From Phytophthora colocasiae (lineage: Eukaryota; Oomycota; Peronosporomycetes; Peronosporales; Peronosporaceae): DNA of 64,000 nt. The position numbers were made by a program, and so were the translations under genes. The notes under the pieces are model-generated. The model made no database searches and was not told the origin of the DNA. It saw nothing but the letters and a program-made list of their open reading frames with translations. The stretch is taken from positions 372,001 to 436,000 of the forward strand of contig JAGKQI010000096.1 of the NCBI GenBank assembly GCA_018806915.1. Reading direction: 5' to 3'. Each line of letters begins with the position of its first letter. Within the stretch, counting starts at the first letter, position 1. Of the stretch, positions 1 to 10,336 are shown in pieces.

Positions 1-1
1 G

Positions 2-3000
2 GAGATTATTTGGATATCTGTGCTTTCGATTTTAAGCGCGTACACTAGTCAGGCCAATACTTCATCCCCTGCCTCATTATTTATGGATTTATTGGAGAAC
101 TTTGATCTAAAAGTCTCGAATCCTGCAGTAGTATCACGGATAATTACTGGCATTCACCGTATGCTATCAGCGAAGGAAATGTTGACAAAGGTGGTTCGCT
201 TTCTATCAAAGGAGTTGGTTAGAAATGGAAAGAATGCGATGAGTTCAAGCCAATATCCCAGCGCACCAAGGAAACGGAAGCGAAGTGATTTATCTGTGGA
301 CAGAGCGAGTTCATTGTTACTGTTGCGTCGAGAGAATGGCATCCAGTTACACGAAAAGCTGGGTCGATGGATACTTGACCTCATCACCATTGGGAATGGT
401 AGTGATCGGAAGAGTATAGTGGGAATCTCCACCGTTTTGCGGGTGATCTTGCCTCTTCGCCGCTATATTGTTTCCTTTGCTCGGCTAGAAAGTTTTGCTG
501 TATTTCGATCACTTCTGCAACGCGTCGATTTGATTGTAAGCACGAACGCTCCTTCGCTCGCCTCTCTTACAAGTGAATACGTGGATTTGTGGATAATTTT
601 GCTGCGATATTTTGATGATCATGAGCTCGAGAAGTATCGTAACTTGCTGATCAAAGTTGTGGAGAGTGTGGAGACTCAAGGGCTTTTTGCACGAAGTATT
701 GAACGGGATAAGTGCTTTACAGTACCAGACTGCTGGGAATATTTGGAACTGCTAGAACTGTATCAACGCCACTCGAAGTGCCACGACTTGGCTCCTTTGG
801 AGAGGCCCGACTGTGTGTCGTACGCTCACCTTCGTAGTGCAGACTCTGTGCTCGATGTTCTTTTTCGAAAGCCTGTGGCCCTCCGCGGCCCATTCTTAGT
901 TTACTTTGTGTGGTCTCGCCCTGTAATGCTAAGTATTTCCGACAATGATTCATGGCGGAACGCGTTGCCATGGAAGGTTGCATACCGAGCAATTTTGCAA
1001 GAATCGTCACTTGACGTGGTAGTGTGCACCTACCTCGCTTTGACTCCTCTTCTTGCTTTCTTTGTCGTCTCTGGAAAATTAACCTCCCCGAAAAAGTTGA
1101 CTACTTGCATCATGGAAGCTTTTAGTGGGAAGATTCAACGCACGGCGTCAGTAACGGTTTCATCGGCAATTACGCAAGCTTGCGGGGCTGTGCTTTGCGC
1201 GGCAGCGTTTGGCCAAGCATGTGCTGAAGGGGAAAATCAATTTAGCGGCATCCAAGATTCCTCTTTATGTTGGCGAATGAAGAGCTGCCAATGTCGAAAG
1301 GTGTCTACTGGCCGTCAAGCAATGCCGATTCCACTCGTGTTGGTTGAGCCCATAATTTGTGACGAAACAGGTGCTGCTGCCGAAAATATGCAAGTGGTTA
1401 AAATCAATGCGCTATCGAGTGTGTTTGAGCACTGTGAGATTGATTTTGGGAGTGATGAGACTGCTATGAAATTCGTGGAGCGCCTTTTAACTTGTTTTGG
1501 TCATCGCTCAGAGCCCATCCGGCAAGCAGTCCTGGAAACAGTTTACCACCAACCCCGCCTCCTTGACGCAATGATTGATCCCGCAAAGGATGGGCTCGAT
1601 GGGCTAATGGAGCGGCTGGAGGCTCTTATAACGACGGCAGAATTGAGTCACGATACAAGCGTCATTGCAGCTATGATGCAGGCGTCAGGTTCAATTGGCT
1701 GTGAATGCGACCCTCAGCAACGAGGTCGTGGGGATAATTGCATGTGGATACTTTTACGCTTGGTTTCTCTGTGGAATCGGTTCGTGATTGCGAAGCGCCC
1801 GCGCTACGCAGCAATGGCTTACGACCAAGCTTCCCGTATTACAGCACACCATCGAGTGGAGTGGACACAGTTGTGCACTGAATTCCCTGAACTCCTTTAT
1901 TTTTCGCTTATCGATGAACTACTGGAAACTGGGACTCTCAAATTGTTCCTCCGCACGTTCATGAAAGGAAAAGTAGATACAATAGTATTCTTGAAGGCAA
2001 GTGCTCCGTATGTCCTCCCAAAATGCGTCGTCCAGCAAAATGAGCGAATGTTACGCGCGTATGTCGCTGAGTTCAATGAAACACGGGGAGATATCGCAAT
2101 GGCTGATGTTGGTGCTGACGAAGAACCGCTTAATATCAGGAGCCTGCTGCTGAATCATATCGAGTATGTTCTTAGAGATATGCTCATTCGCCAAGTGCAT
2201 GTAGTCTCGAACGAAACCCGGATCGCGGAATGGGAGTTTTTGTTCAAGTTCGTGCCAGAAAACACCACCGTCCGTGATTTAATTAATCACGCTTCTCTGA
2301 GACTAACGAATTTATTGGCATGGGAGCTTGGCGGTCCTCGATCTCGAAAAGCTAAGCGAGCGATGCGCGAAGTGGCAGCTAAGTTAAATGAAGCCTCACG
2401 TGGTGCGGAAACTACCGAGCAAAGTGCAAGTCTACAACCTGGTGATGGGTGCATGCCTCGCCAGTATTTCTTGGCTATTATGACAGATCTAGGCAATAAA
2501 ATTAGTGGCAGAAATTTAGCCTCTGTGAAGATTCGCGCGATCAAGAGCATTGACTGCTTACTGGAGCTGTATAGCAGTTCCTCTACAGACCCAAGTAGTA
2601 CGCAGAATAATGGAGCTGTCGATCCATTTGTCCCAAAGGTGATGGCAACTCTTAAAGTGGGGCTCACAGAACCAGAATTGCAGGAGCATGCCATTCACGC
2701 ATGGGGCAATTTTCTGCGAATGCTGTCGACAAAAGCTTTAGAAGCGAACTTAAGCTCTATCGTTGTCAGCTTGCTCCCATGCCTTGGCCAAGAAACATCA
2801 AGAATTTTGATTGAAGACGAATCTATCGTTGATAGCCAGTGTTGGAATGTCGAGTCTCTGGAGAATTTTGGGCGTGATGATCCGGCTGGACAACTCGAGT
2901 CGGCAGGCAAACGAAGTGAAGTTGAAACGAGATGCATGACAGTGGCTGTGGGAATTTTACGCTTCTTGTTTATCGAGAAGGGAGCTGAATTGAAACCTCA

Positions 3001-6000
3001 TTTCCCAAAGATTCCGCTGCTACCATCCATTCCAGAACTTGATGAAATTTTCGCTGTCCTTTACGAGGAAGAAGGAGATTCTAGATGCCGACCTTTACGT
3101 GATTACTTGATGAATTTATCGGAATATGTCAATGATCGTGATGTAGCAGTTCGTGAAATGGCGTTGACACAGTTGCTACGTTGCTTGGTTGTGCGTGGAG
3201 CCGAATTGGAGGCGCTCATGCAGAACGAAGGAGACATTTTTATTGACGAGTCAGTTGCAAGCGTGGTGCAGTGTATATTAAAACTTTCTCGTACGGAGAA
3301 CCATGAGCCTATCAAGCTACTCTGTGCTCGGTGTCTGGGTGCTCTTGGCGCGATCGATGGTGCCCGCGTTCCGTTGAATATGTTTTACACATCTGGCCCC
3401 CAAGGAGGTGCAGTCGCAAAAGAAAAGAAATCCCAAAAGATCGAGTATTCGACGAAGGATTTAGCTTGTGTGCTAATTGAGACGCTGTTGGTGGAGGAAT
3501 TGCGTGCAGCACCCGAGAACACGGACTCATTAGGATTTGCAATTCAAGAGTTACTGAAATTTCTGGCAGAACTGACAGCGGATCCGCAGCATAGCGGGCA
3601 AAGTTTGGCAACTAGTAACATCGGTTCATCCTACAAGACAAGGAAAGATACCGGCGACCCAATGCCGGAGTGGATGAAAAGAAGATTTGAGCGAAGAGAT
3701 GTTCTACAGTTTGTTGAACCTTATTGGTCAACAAACTACACTGTTTCAGGTGGTCGATCTTCACGCAACAGTGGATATAGCGGGTCTGATCATCAATCAT
3801 CTGCAAGCGCGGATCGGAACCAGCATCTATTGCACGATGACAGTTCGTTTTACGAAAACTACGGGACATCATACGAGGAGTGGATATTGATGTGGTGCCG
3901 TCGATTAATTAATCTTTCTCAACTACCCGAGAAGAAAATTTTCATGGCGTGCAAGACTGCACTCCCCACATGCCCAAAGGTATCCCGGTTTCTACTGCCT
4001 TATTTGATACAAAATGTACTTCGGTCAGGAAGGTCCGAAGTAGGGGAGGAGCTTAAGAAAGAAATCATGGCTGTTTTGGATGACCAAGATTGCGGTGTTC
4101 TGATGGACGACATTTTAATGGCCCCTCCTGAATCAGAACACATGAACGATTCACTAACGAGCACTGGTGGTACGCCAGAAACCTCCGTTGGTGATTTTTT
4201 TCGTCGCCATGATCAGTGCTCCCAAACTATTTTTTCGACATTCGATGAGCTTAACGAGTGGATTTGGACTAGTGAAAAGAAACGTCTTACTCTAAGCGCC
4301 AGTGCCGCAAGTCGGCAAACGTCGGCTTCTGCTCGGAGCGACGTGACCTCCGATATTGATGACCATGAAAAAGAGTACCTTGAAGAGTTTATGAAAGGTA
4401 TTCCTAGTCGATCGCTTTCGAATGCAGCATTCCAAATCAAAGCGTACGCACGGGCCATTCAATACTTTGAAGTCCATTTACGCCAGGAAGAGTTTCAATC
4501 AACGGAAGCAAGGAGTACAAATGTTGAGGTGGCCGGCCCGATTCGCCTTTCACTGGTTTCGAATAATGCAACTTATCTCCAACAGTTATACAAAAGTGTG
4601 GACGAACCCGATGCATTGATCGGGCTAGCTACTTTGCGTCGTTTGCACGAATCATACCGACAAAGCGAGGCTGGGCCAGACATACAAGGAGAAGTTAAAA
4701 ACGAAGGACTGAGCCTCACTGAATTAATGCATCAAATTGTCGATCATGAGCAGCTTGCACAGTGGGAAGATGCGCTGGCATGTTATGAGCAAGCAATTCA
4801 AGAGATCCAATCTGCATTATCGTCCAGATCGATGCCGGCTAGCAGACCACTTTACAGTCAACTCGCGATGGTGCAGCCACCGCCGCAGATTTTGAATGCG
4901 GAAAATGCACTCAAAGATCCTGATATGATAAAACCTGAGCTATACGGAGGAATGATTGGCTGTCTTATCAAACTTGGGCGTCTCGAGAGCGCTTTACAGC
5001 ATATCAATGGGATAATAACTGAAGAACCACTTCTGATGGCTACGATGTATCCATATGCCCTTGAGTGCTCATGGCGATTATCTCGATGGGAGCTACTGAC
5101 CGACCTCCTGAGTGCGGAAAAGCAGAGCCCATTACTGCGTTCGTCTGGAAACTCCTCTGGCGACACTCCTTCCACTCTGTTAAAGGGCTTTGATGTGTCG
5201 CAGCTGATGATGGTTCGAGTACTGCATAGTCTGCATGGCGGACAGAAAGAAGAATTCCAGCGTCATTTAAGAGCAGCACGATTGGATGTGATGGGACCTC
5301 TAGCAGCAGCGTCTGCTGAGTCGTATCAACGTGCATACCCACTACTACAAGATCTTCATTTTCTGCATGAGGCAGAACAAGGGTTCATATTTTTGGAGAA
5401 AACAAAAGAGTATGATGACCTTGATCGACGCAGTGCTCTTTGGAAAAAACAGACCCCATGGAAAGTACGGTATGATGCGATGGCAACGCAGCTGAAATAC
5501 CGTGACCCGATCCTTGCGCTACGCCGAGTAATTTTGCACGAGGCAGGGTTACGAAACGAAGTATCAGAAAACTGGTTGCTGTACGCTAAGTTAGCCCGAA
5601 AAGAAGGGTTTATTCGTACTGCCACCAGTGCAGCGATGCACGCACAGTCAATGGATAATCAATATGCTGTAATAGAGAAGGCCAAGATACTGGTGAGCCA
5701 GGATCGAATGTATGAGGCGCTGCAAATTCTAGAACCAGTTAATATTGACGCATCTACCCTTGACTTTGATGTCGAGGACCCCCACTTTTGCGCCAAAAAC
5801 CTGCTTTTGGCGACCAACTGGATGCAGAAGTCGGGTCAGCGCCAAGGGAAAAGAGTGATTGAGCGATACCAAGCAGTAATCCATTTTGATCCGACGTGGG
5901 AAAAGGGATACTTTTACCTGGCCAAGTATTACGAGTATCTGCTGAGTGTGAGCCACCCTGACGCTCTCAGCGGATCATTGAGTAGTGACGAAGCTGCTGA

Positions 6001-7903
6001 TCTTCTGGTCGATTCGGTGTTTCACTCCCATTTGATCAATTTGATGAAGAACTATGCGTTATCTCTATTACACGGAACCAAGTTCGTGTTTCAGTCGCTT
6101 CCACGACTGCTAACGCTATGGTTCGAGTTTGGTGAAGTGCTATACGGAGCTAACAGTGGAAGGTCAGGCAATAAAGCAAGCAAGGCTTTGAAGCAAATTG
6201 AGATCGGCCTGAGTCAGTCCACGAATGAGAAGAAGGTTTTTGACGACATCACTAAAGTTATCGATGAAGCGACCGAGTCGCTTCCAGCGTATGAATGGCT
6301 GATGTGCTTTCCTCAAGTAACATCACGCATATGCCATCCCAATCCAGTTGTCGTCGATGGTGTCAAGAAAATTATGGTTCGAGTCCTCTTGGGTTATCCG
6401 ACACAAGCAATGTGGTCACTCCTTGGTCTCTCACGATCATTGAACCCCCAACGCCGAAATCGTGCACGTGAGGTTATCTCAAGTGCACAGCAGCAGCTGT
6501 TGTCACAGGGACTGAAGGAGATTGCAGACAGCTTTTCTGAGGCAGTAAAAATGGCTGAGGAACTTGTCAGCCTCGCTGCACATGACCCTGGAAATAGCCA
6601 ACGCAAAATTCACATTCGCCTGACTCGGATTCGGACTAGAATTCTAGTTCCGACCCAAGCAGCACTGACCACTATACTGCCACCATCTGGGCTTGCCCCT
6701 CGTGATGAACACCACGTTGCTTTTTCGGCAAACGCGCAGATCTACATCAAATCTTTTAGCGACAAGGCCGAAGTGATGATGACCAAGGAAAAGCCAAAGC
6801 GCATCGAAGTTATGGGAACCGATGGTGAGTATTACTCCTTCTTGTGCAAGCGTGAGAAGACTGGTGACCTACGCAAGGACGCGCGTATGATGGAATTTAA
6901 TTCAATGATCAACAAACTGCTTCAGAAAGACAGGGAGGGTCGCAAGCGCAAGTTGCGACTACGCACATATGCCGTGGTGTGTCTGAATGAAGAAAGTGGA
7001 CTGATGGAATGGGTTCGGAACACGAAGACGATGCGGCAGCTTATCGGTCAGATTCACAAGACCGAGCGTGGGTACATACAACCTGTCCGACTGACAAGCG
7101 ACATCAAGGAGCGATATATGAACATGCAGAAGAAGTTTGCCAATGATCCTCCAGCCATGGCGCGGTATTACCGCCGGAAGATGCTGTCAATGCCTGTCTT
7201 CACGCCAAGGTTTCACCAGTGGTTCTACAACAATTTCGCCGACCCGACAGCATGGTTCGAGGCTCGACTCATGTTCACGCGGTCAGCAGCTGTGTGGTCC
7301 ATGGTGGGGCACATTGTCGGCCTCGGGGATCGCCACGGAGAAAACATTTTGATTGATTGTACCAATGGCGAGTGCGTGCACGTAGACTTTGACTGTCTGT
7401 TCGACAAAGGTCTCAAACTGAACAAACCTGAGATCGTTCCGTTCCGTTTGACCCCCAACATTATTGATGCCTTCGGGATCACGGGATATGAGGGTGTTTT
7501 CCGTCGTGTAAGTGAGGTGGCGATGCAATTGCTACGAGAAAACAAGGCGACGCTGCGTAGCGTGCTGGAATCCTTCATTCACGATCCCCTCGTCGAGTGG
7601 GGTCGTCGTGGGAAAGCTACACAAAGTAGTGCTAGCTCTGGTAAAACCCCCGCGGAGCTCTCCAGTGAACGCAGCAAGCAAGAAATTCGTCTTGTCCTGA
7701 AGTCCATCGACGGTCGACTGCGTGGCATTTACAACCTGGGAGACGGCATCCGCCCACTTGTGTCGAATTCTCACCGCAGCATCTTGCCAGAAATCGAAAC
7801 GTTGCCACTCTCAGTACAAGGCCAAGTCGATAAACTCATCCACGAGGCCACCTCACACGAAAACCTCGCGCAGATGTACATCGGATGGATGCCATTTTTG
7901 TAA
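2..7903 (+). CDS. ATR: ATR-type PIKK checkpoint kinase, 5' end outside window
   Basis: Open from the first bases with no convincing ATG at the left edge, so the true start lies upstream. About 2,630 codons are present with no intron. ATR is the PI3K-like Ser/Thr kinase that senses RPA-coated single-stranded DNA with its partner ATRIP and starts the S/G2 checkpoint in the nucleus. In order: a long HEAT-like helical region; a UME-like segment near residues 815-920; a FAT region about 1450-2080; and a PI3K-type kinase domain about 2200-2520. The kinase has the catalytic loop GLGDRHGEN (near nt 7320-7345) and the metal-binding DFD in HVDFDCLFDKG (near nt 7380-7410). The FATC domain ends in QMYIGWMPFL, the ATR-type tail rather than that of TOR, ATM or DNA-PK. 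No break is seen. The TAA stop at 7901-7903 is also the target duplication of the next transposon, so the original 3'UTR has been pushed 2.4 kb away. Confidence 0.93.
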   Translation, partial: EIIWISVLSILSAYTSQANTSSPASLFMDLLENFDLKVSNPAVVSRIITGIHRMLSAKEMLTKVVRFLSKELVRNGKNAMSSSQYPSAPRKRKRSDLSVDRASSLLLLRRENGIQLHEKLGRWILDLITIGNGSDRKSIVGISTVLRVILPLRRYIVSFARLESFAVFRSLLQRVDLIVSTNAPSLASLTSEYVDLWIILLRYFDDHELEKYRNLLIKVVESVETQGLFARSIERDKCFTVPDCWEYLELLELYQRHSKCHDLAPLERPDCVSYAHLRSADSVLDVLFRKPVALRGPFLVYFVWSRPVMLSISDNDSWRNALPWKVAYRAILQESSLDVVVCTYLALTPLLAFFVVSGKLTSPKKLTTCIMEAFSGKIQRTASVTVSSAITQACGAVLCAAAFGQACAEGENQFSGIQDSSLCWRMKSCQCRKVSTGRQAMPIPLVLVEPIICDETGAAAENMQVVKINALSSVFEHCEIDFGSDETAMKFVERLLTCFGHRSEPIRQAVLETVYHQPRLLDAMIDPAKDGLDGLMERLEALITTAELSHDTSVIAAMMQASGSIGCECDPQQRGRGDNCMWILLRLVSLWNRFVIAKRPRYAAMAYDQASRITAHHRVEWTQLCTEFPELLYFSLIDELLETGTLKLFLRTFMKGKVDTIVFLKASAPYVLPKCVVQQNERMLRAYVAEFNETRGDIAMADVGADEEPLNIRSLLLNHIEYVLRDMLIRQVHVVSNETRIAEWEFLFKFVPENTTVRDLINHASLRLTNLLAWELGGPRSRKAKRAMREVAAKLNEASRGAETTEQSASLQPGDGCMPRQYFLAIMTDLGNKISGRNLASVKIRAIKSIDCLLELYSSSSTDPSSTQNNGAVDPFVPKVMATLKVGLTEPELQEHAIHAWGNFLRMLSTKALEANLSSIVVSLLPCLGQETSRILIEDESIVDSQCWNVESLENFGRDDPAGQLESAGKRSEVETRCMTVAVGILRFLFIEKGAELKPHFPKIPLLPSIPELDEIFAVLYEEEGDSRCRPLRDYLMNLSEYVNDRDVAVREMALTQLLRCLVVRGAELEALMQNEGDIFIDESVASVVQCILKLSRTENHEPIKLLCARCLGALGAIDGARVPLNMFYTSGPQGGAVAKEKKSQKIEYSTKDLACVLIETLLVEELRAAPENTDSLGFAIQELLKFLAELTADPQHSGQSLATSNIGSSYKTRKDTGDPMPEWMKRRFERRDVLQFVEPYWSTNYTVSGGRSSRNSGYSGSDHQSSASADRNQHLLHDDSSFYENYGTSYEEWILMWCRRLINLSQLPEKKIFMACKTALPTCPKVSRFLLPYLIQNVLRSGRSEVGEELKKEIMAVLDDQDCGVLMDDILMAPPESEHMNDSLTSTGGTPETSVGDFFRRHDQCSQTIFSTFDELNEWIWTSEKKRLTLSASAASRQTSASARSDVTSDIDDHEKEYLEEFMKGIPSRSLSNAAFQIKAYARAIQYFEVHLRQEEFQSTEARSTNVEVAGPIRLSLVSNNATYLQQLYKSVDEPDALIGLATLRRLHESYRQSEAGPDIQGEVKNEGLSLTELMHQIVDHEQLAQWEDALACYEQAIQEIQSALSSRSMPASRPLYSQLAMVQPPPQILNAENALKDPDMIKPELYGGMIGCLIKLGRLESALQHINGIITEEPLLMATMYPYALECSWRLSRWELLTDLLSAEKQSPLLRSSGNSSGDTPSTLLKGFDVSQLMMVRVLHSLHGGQKEEFQRHLRAARLDVMGPLAAASAESYQRAYPLLQDLHFLHEAEQGFIFLEKTKEYDDLDRRSALWKKQTPWKVRYDAMATQLKYRDPILALRRVILHEAGLRNEVSENWLLYAKLARKEGFIRTATSAAMHAQSMDNQYAVIEKAKILVSQDRMYEALQILEPVNIDASTLDFDVEDPHFCAKNLLLATNWMQKSGQRQGKRVIERYQAVIHFDPTWEKGYFYLAKYYEYLLSVSHPDALSGSLSSDEAADLLVDSVFHSHLINLMKNYALSLLHGTKFVFQSLPRLLTLWFEFGEVLYGANSGRSGNKASKALKQIEIGLSQSTNEKKVFDDITKVIDEATESLPAYEWLMCFPQVTSRICHPNPVVVDGVKKIMVRVLLGYPTQAMWSLLGLSRSLNPQRRNRAREVISSAQQQLLSQGLKEIADSFSEAVKMAEELVSLAAHDPGNSQRKIHIRLTRIRTRILVPTQAALTTILPPSGLAPRDEHHVAFSANAQIYIKSFSDKAEVMMTKEKPKRIEVMGTDGEYYSFLCKREKTGDLRKDARMMEFNSMINKLLQKDREGRKRKLRLRTYAVVCLNEESGLMEWVRNTKTMRQLIGQIHKTERGYIQPVRLTSDIKERYMNMQKKFANDPPAMARYYRRKMLSMPVFTPRFHQWFYNNFADPTAWFEARLMFTRSAAVWSMVGHIVGLGDRHGENILIDCTNGECVHVDFDCLFDKGLKLNKPEIVPFRLTPNIIDAFGITGYEGVFRRVSEVAMQLLRENKATLRSVLESFIHDPLVEWGRRGKATQSSASSGKTPAELSSERSKQEIRLVLKSIDGRLRGIYNLGDGIRPLVSNSHRSILPEIETLPLSVQGQVDKLIHEATSHENLAQMYIGWMPFL

Positions 7904-7945
7904 GGGCCTCTTTGTTAGGATTTTCCGTCTCGTTAAGTTAAATCG
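7904..7945 (+). repeat. Harbinger left terminal inverted repeat
   Basis: 42 nt beginning GGGCCTCTTTGTTAGGATTT. It matches the reverse complement of 10289-10336 except for one base near the tip and a missing 6-nt block (CATTTA on the right-hand copy). The TSD TAA lies immediately to its left. Confidence 0.9.
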
Positions 7946-7959
7946 TACCCGTATGGTTA
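7944..7959 (+). repeat. 16-bp subterminal direct repeat, copy 1
   Basis: CGTACCCGTATGGTTA just inside the left TIR. An identical copy in the same orientation lies at 10234-10249, inside the right end. Because it is direct rather than inverted, it is not part of the TIR. A protein-binding role is only a guess. Confidence 0.7.
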
Positions 7960-8031
7960 CCGAAAATCGTCTTTGTTTCGCGTCGCTTGAGAGACCAATG
8001 GTCTTCTCGCATTGCGAGATTATCTGCGGAT

Positions 8032-9065
8032 ATGGAGAGCGCGGGTGAAGAAGACTCCAGTCTGTCACTCCTTAGGGTCCCTGATCATGGTGAAGCCGCC
8101 GGAGAGGACCATGCGACAACTCCCCCTTCAGCACCAGCGCAGGCAGCGTCAGCTGTGTCCAAGGGGAAGTCGAAGCAGCGTCAGAAACGTGGAAGGCCCC
8201 CCAAAAAAGACAAAACGGAGCCGTTCAAGTGGACGGAAGCCCAGGCGAGCGTATTGCTAAAAATGCGCTACATTGAAATGCCCGATCGCTTCGACGGTGT
8301 TCGATCAAACCAGGACATCCGCGAGAGTTGGGAGATGCTAGCCGCTGGAGTCGAGAGAGAAATCCTTGCTGAGGTTGGTGCTGAGCAGTGCAAGAACAAG
8401 GTAGGACGTGTTCAGTTGGATCTTGCATTATTTGTGTCTGACCTGATGCTTCTGCTGCAGCTGAAGCACCTCTTACGACTATGGACAGCCTACAATAGCG
8501 ACCTTGCCAAAACTAACAACTCGTCGGCTCCTATTGAGCCACCCTGCTTGGAGCTCATGCGAGACCTCTGGGGGCAGAAAGATGGTCTACAGGCATCGCC
8601 ATTTATATCGTCTACTACCCAAAACCCTCCAGTCCACGCAGCGACTGCAGTATCAGTTAGCACTGTCACCAGCCGTACCGAAGAGCGTGCGGGGGTAAGG
8701 ACTTCACCAATATCGTCATCGTCGTCAACCTCCACGACTACATCGTCAAAAGCAGCATCTCGACAGACGAAAAAAGCAAAACGCAAGGGGAACATGTAGC
8801 AGAAGGTATGCATTCGTTGTCGAAGAGCATTTCCAAAGTGGCATCAGCAATAATTCGGAGCAGTCACGTGCCATCAGGGGGAGGCGAGGGCGAGGAGACG
8901 CCTCCGGTAACTCAACCAGTGCTCCAGGCGGTCATGCTGCAGCAACAGCACCAGGCTGAAATCTCAGAGCAGTTGCTTCAGCAGCAGCAGCTTCAGGCCC
9001 AAGTGATGCAGCAGATGCTCGCGCAACTGACACAGATCGGAGATAAACTATCTCGTCACAACTGA
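8032..9065 (+). pseudogene. Harbinger Myb/SANT-like accessory protein, frame broken once
   Basis: The first ORF runs from ATG 8032 to a TAG at 8797-8799 (255 aa). It has an acidic Ser-rich start, an AT-hook-like basic run (KRGRPPKKDK), a tryptophan-containing SANT/Myb-like domain with FKWTEAQ about residues 65-140, and a Ser/Thr-rich linker. The next frame continues to 9065 with a Gln-rich coiled coil (QQQQLQAQ region), the expected C-terminus. The frames are offset by one base, and a single extra A in the A6 run at 8770-8775 would join them. This is a recent indel, a homopolymer sequencing error or programmed slippage. Known role in the family: it works with the transposase in nuclear import and binding of subterminal DNA. 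An intron joining the frames was sought; the one good donor/acceptor pair (8695/8802) does not change frame. Confidence 0.72.
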
Positions 9066-10169
9066 CATGAGTCTATCCCGTTTGGTGAGCGCTATCGCGC
9101 GAAGAGAAGCCGCAGGAAAGTGCTCTGGTGTGGCCACCACCTCGACGTCTTCGTCAGTTGCTTGAGGAAACGGGGCATCGTCCGCCAAATCTTGGAATAA
9201 GTTGTGCACCACAACCGTCGCAGCAATGATACTGCAAACTTTATCAATCGTTTTTTCTCCCATAACTGTCAACAGTCGACGAAATCTACCTTTCCACCGT
9301 CCAAACGTTTGTTCTACTGTCATTCGAGTACTGGAATGGGCAAAGTTGAAGTCTTTTTGTCTTTGAGTAAGCCGCCCACCTTCCTCGCGAGGAAGATACG
9401 GTGTAATTAACCAAGGGTATAGTGTGTATCCGGAATCCCCAAGTAAATGTGTCTCCTTGGGCATTTGCGCACAATAACGATCACTCGAAGGCGCAAATTT
9501 CCACATTTTTTTATCGGACCACGAGCCAGGAAACAAATCAATGGCCATGAACTTTAAATCTGCGTTCACAATTGCCTGCATGTTGATTGCGGGGTAACAC
9601 TTTCGACAGTAGAATCCCTCATAGTCATCTGGTCTCTGAATGGCGATCAGCGAACCATCGACGGCTCCTGTTATACCTGGTATGCCTTTCTTCTGCTTAA
9701 ATTTATTCTCGATGCTTCTCCACTCGTCTAGGGTCTGGGGAAAACGGACAACCTCCGCTAGAATACTGACCAAAAACGCCGTAAGCTCATCCACAGCAAC
9801 GAAAAGAACAGCCTCATTCATACCCATCGCGTCAGCAGTCGATTGATACGACCCGGACGAACCGTAGAAGTACAGGACACCTGCAACTCGCTTTGCATAG
9901 CTGTGCTTGCGAAAAGTAGTGGTGCTAAACGCAAAGCCCCGCCTCTGTAAGAACTCCACAAACGCGATGAAAGTCACTCGGCGGCATCGTAAACGTTTGC
10001 ACAACCACCTGTCACCAGCTGGGGTGGCCAAAGCACGCTCGAAATCGGAGTTGGTGATCGTCAGAACGTTGGCGTTCGGCCCCCTCTCTCCTAGCACGCT
10101 TGTTGCCTCAGCAGCCGCGACAGCAGCACAGCACGCGGTTAATGCCGCCGCCAGATGAACGCCGCTCAT
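9048..10169 (-). CDS. PIF/Harbinger DDE transposase (DDE_Tnp_4 type)
   Basis: Intact 373 aa ORF from ATG 10169. A helical N-terminal DNA-binding region (about residues 60-130) precedes the nuclease fold. The probable catalytic triad is the Asp in TGAVDGS (about residue 172), the Asp in HLLGDSGY (about 245) and the Glu in TVEQTFGRWK (about 286), with the family context around each. It would cut and paste elements bearing the 7904-10336 ends into TTA/TAA targets. No stop or frameshift is visible, so the element could be active or very recently active. It converges on, and overlaps, the Myb-like gene. Confidence 0.93.
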   Translation of the reverse strand: MSGVHLAAALTACCAAVAAAEATSVLGERGPNANVLTITNSDFERALATPAGDRWLCKRLRCRRVTFIAFVEFLQRRGFAFSTTTFRKHSYAKRVAGVLYFYGSSGSYQSTADAMGMNEAVLFVAVDELTAFLVSILAEVVRFPQTLDEWRSIENKFKQKKGIPGITGAVDGSLIAIQRPDDYEGFYCRKCYPAINMQAIVNADLKFMAIDLFPGSWSDKKMWKFAPSSDRYCAQMPKETHLLGDSGYTLYPWLITPYLPREEGGRLTQRQKDFNFAHSSTRMTVEQTFGRWKGRFRRLLTVMGEKTIDKVCSIIAATVVVHNLFQDLADDAPFPQATDEDVEVVATPEHFPAASLRAIALTKRDRLMSVVTR

Positions 10170-10233
10170 TGTTCGATCTTTCGATTTAACCAGACGGCCC
10201 CAGGCCGTAACTAGGTCACCGATGTAGTTACGC

Positions 10234-10249
10234 CGTACCCGTATGGTTA
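10234..10249 (+). repeat. 16-bp subterminal direct repeat, copy 2
   Basis: Identical to 7944-7959 and in the same orientation, about 40 bp inside the right TIR of the Harbinger element. Confidence 0.7.
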
Positions 10250-10288
10250 TGATATTTTAGCCAATCACGGTTTCGTCTGGTTACTGGT

Positions 10289-10336
10289 CGATTTAACTTA
10301 ACGAGACGGAAAATCCTAAATGTAACAAAGACGCCC
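10289..10336 (-). repeat. Harbinger right terminal inverted repeat
   Basis: 48 nt, reverse complement beginning GGGCGTCTTTGTTACATTTA. It pairs with the left TIR and is followed directly by the TSD TAA at 10337-10339. Confidence 0.9.

Larger units (their letters stand above)
7904..10336. mobile_element. PIF/Harbinger DNA transposon, apparently full length
   Basis: A 2,433 bp element with terminal inverted repeats starting GGGC and flanked by the 3-bp direct repeat TAA (7901-7903 and 10337-10339), the usual PIF/Harbinger target TTA/TAA. It carries the two genes expected for the superfamily: a Myb/SANT-like protein on plus and a DDE transposase on minus. The genes converge and overlap tail to tail by 18 bp (9048-9065). 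The transposase is uninterrupted; the Myb gene needs a one-base frame correction. The left TAA is the stop codon of the ATR gene. Confidence 0.93.

Noticed and set aside
7987..8031. Longer N-terminus of the Myb-like protein
   Set aside because: The upstream codons have no ATG; the first in-frame ATG is 8032.
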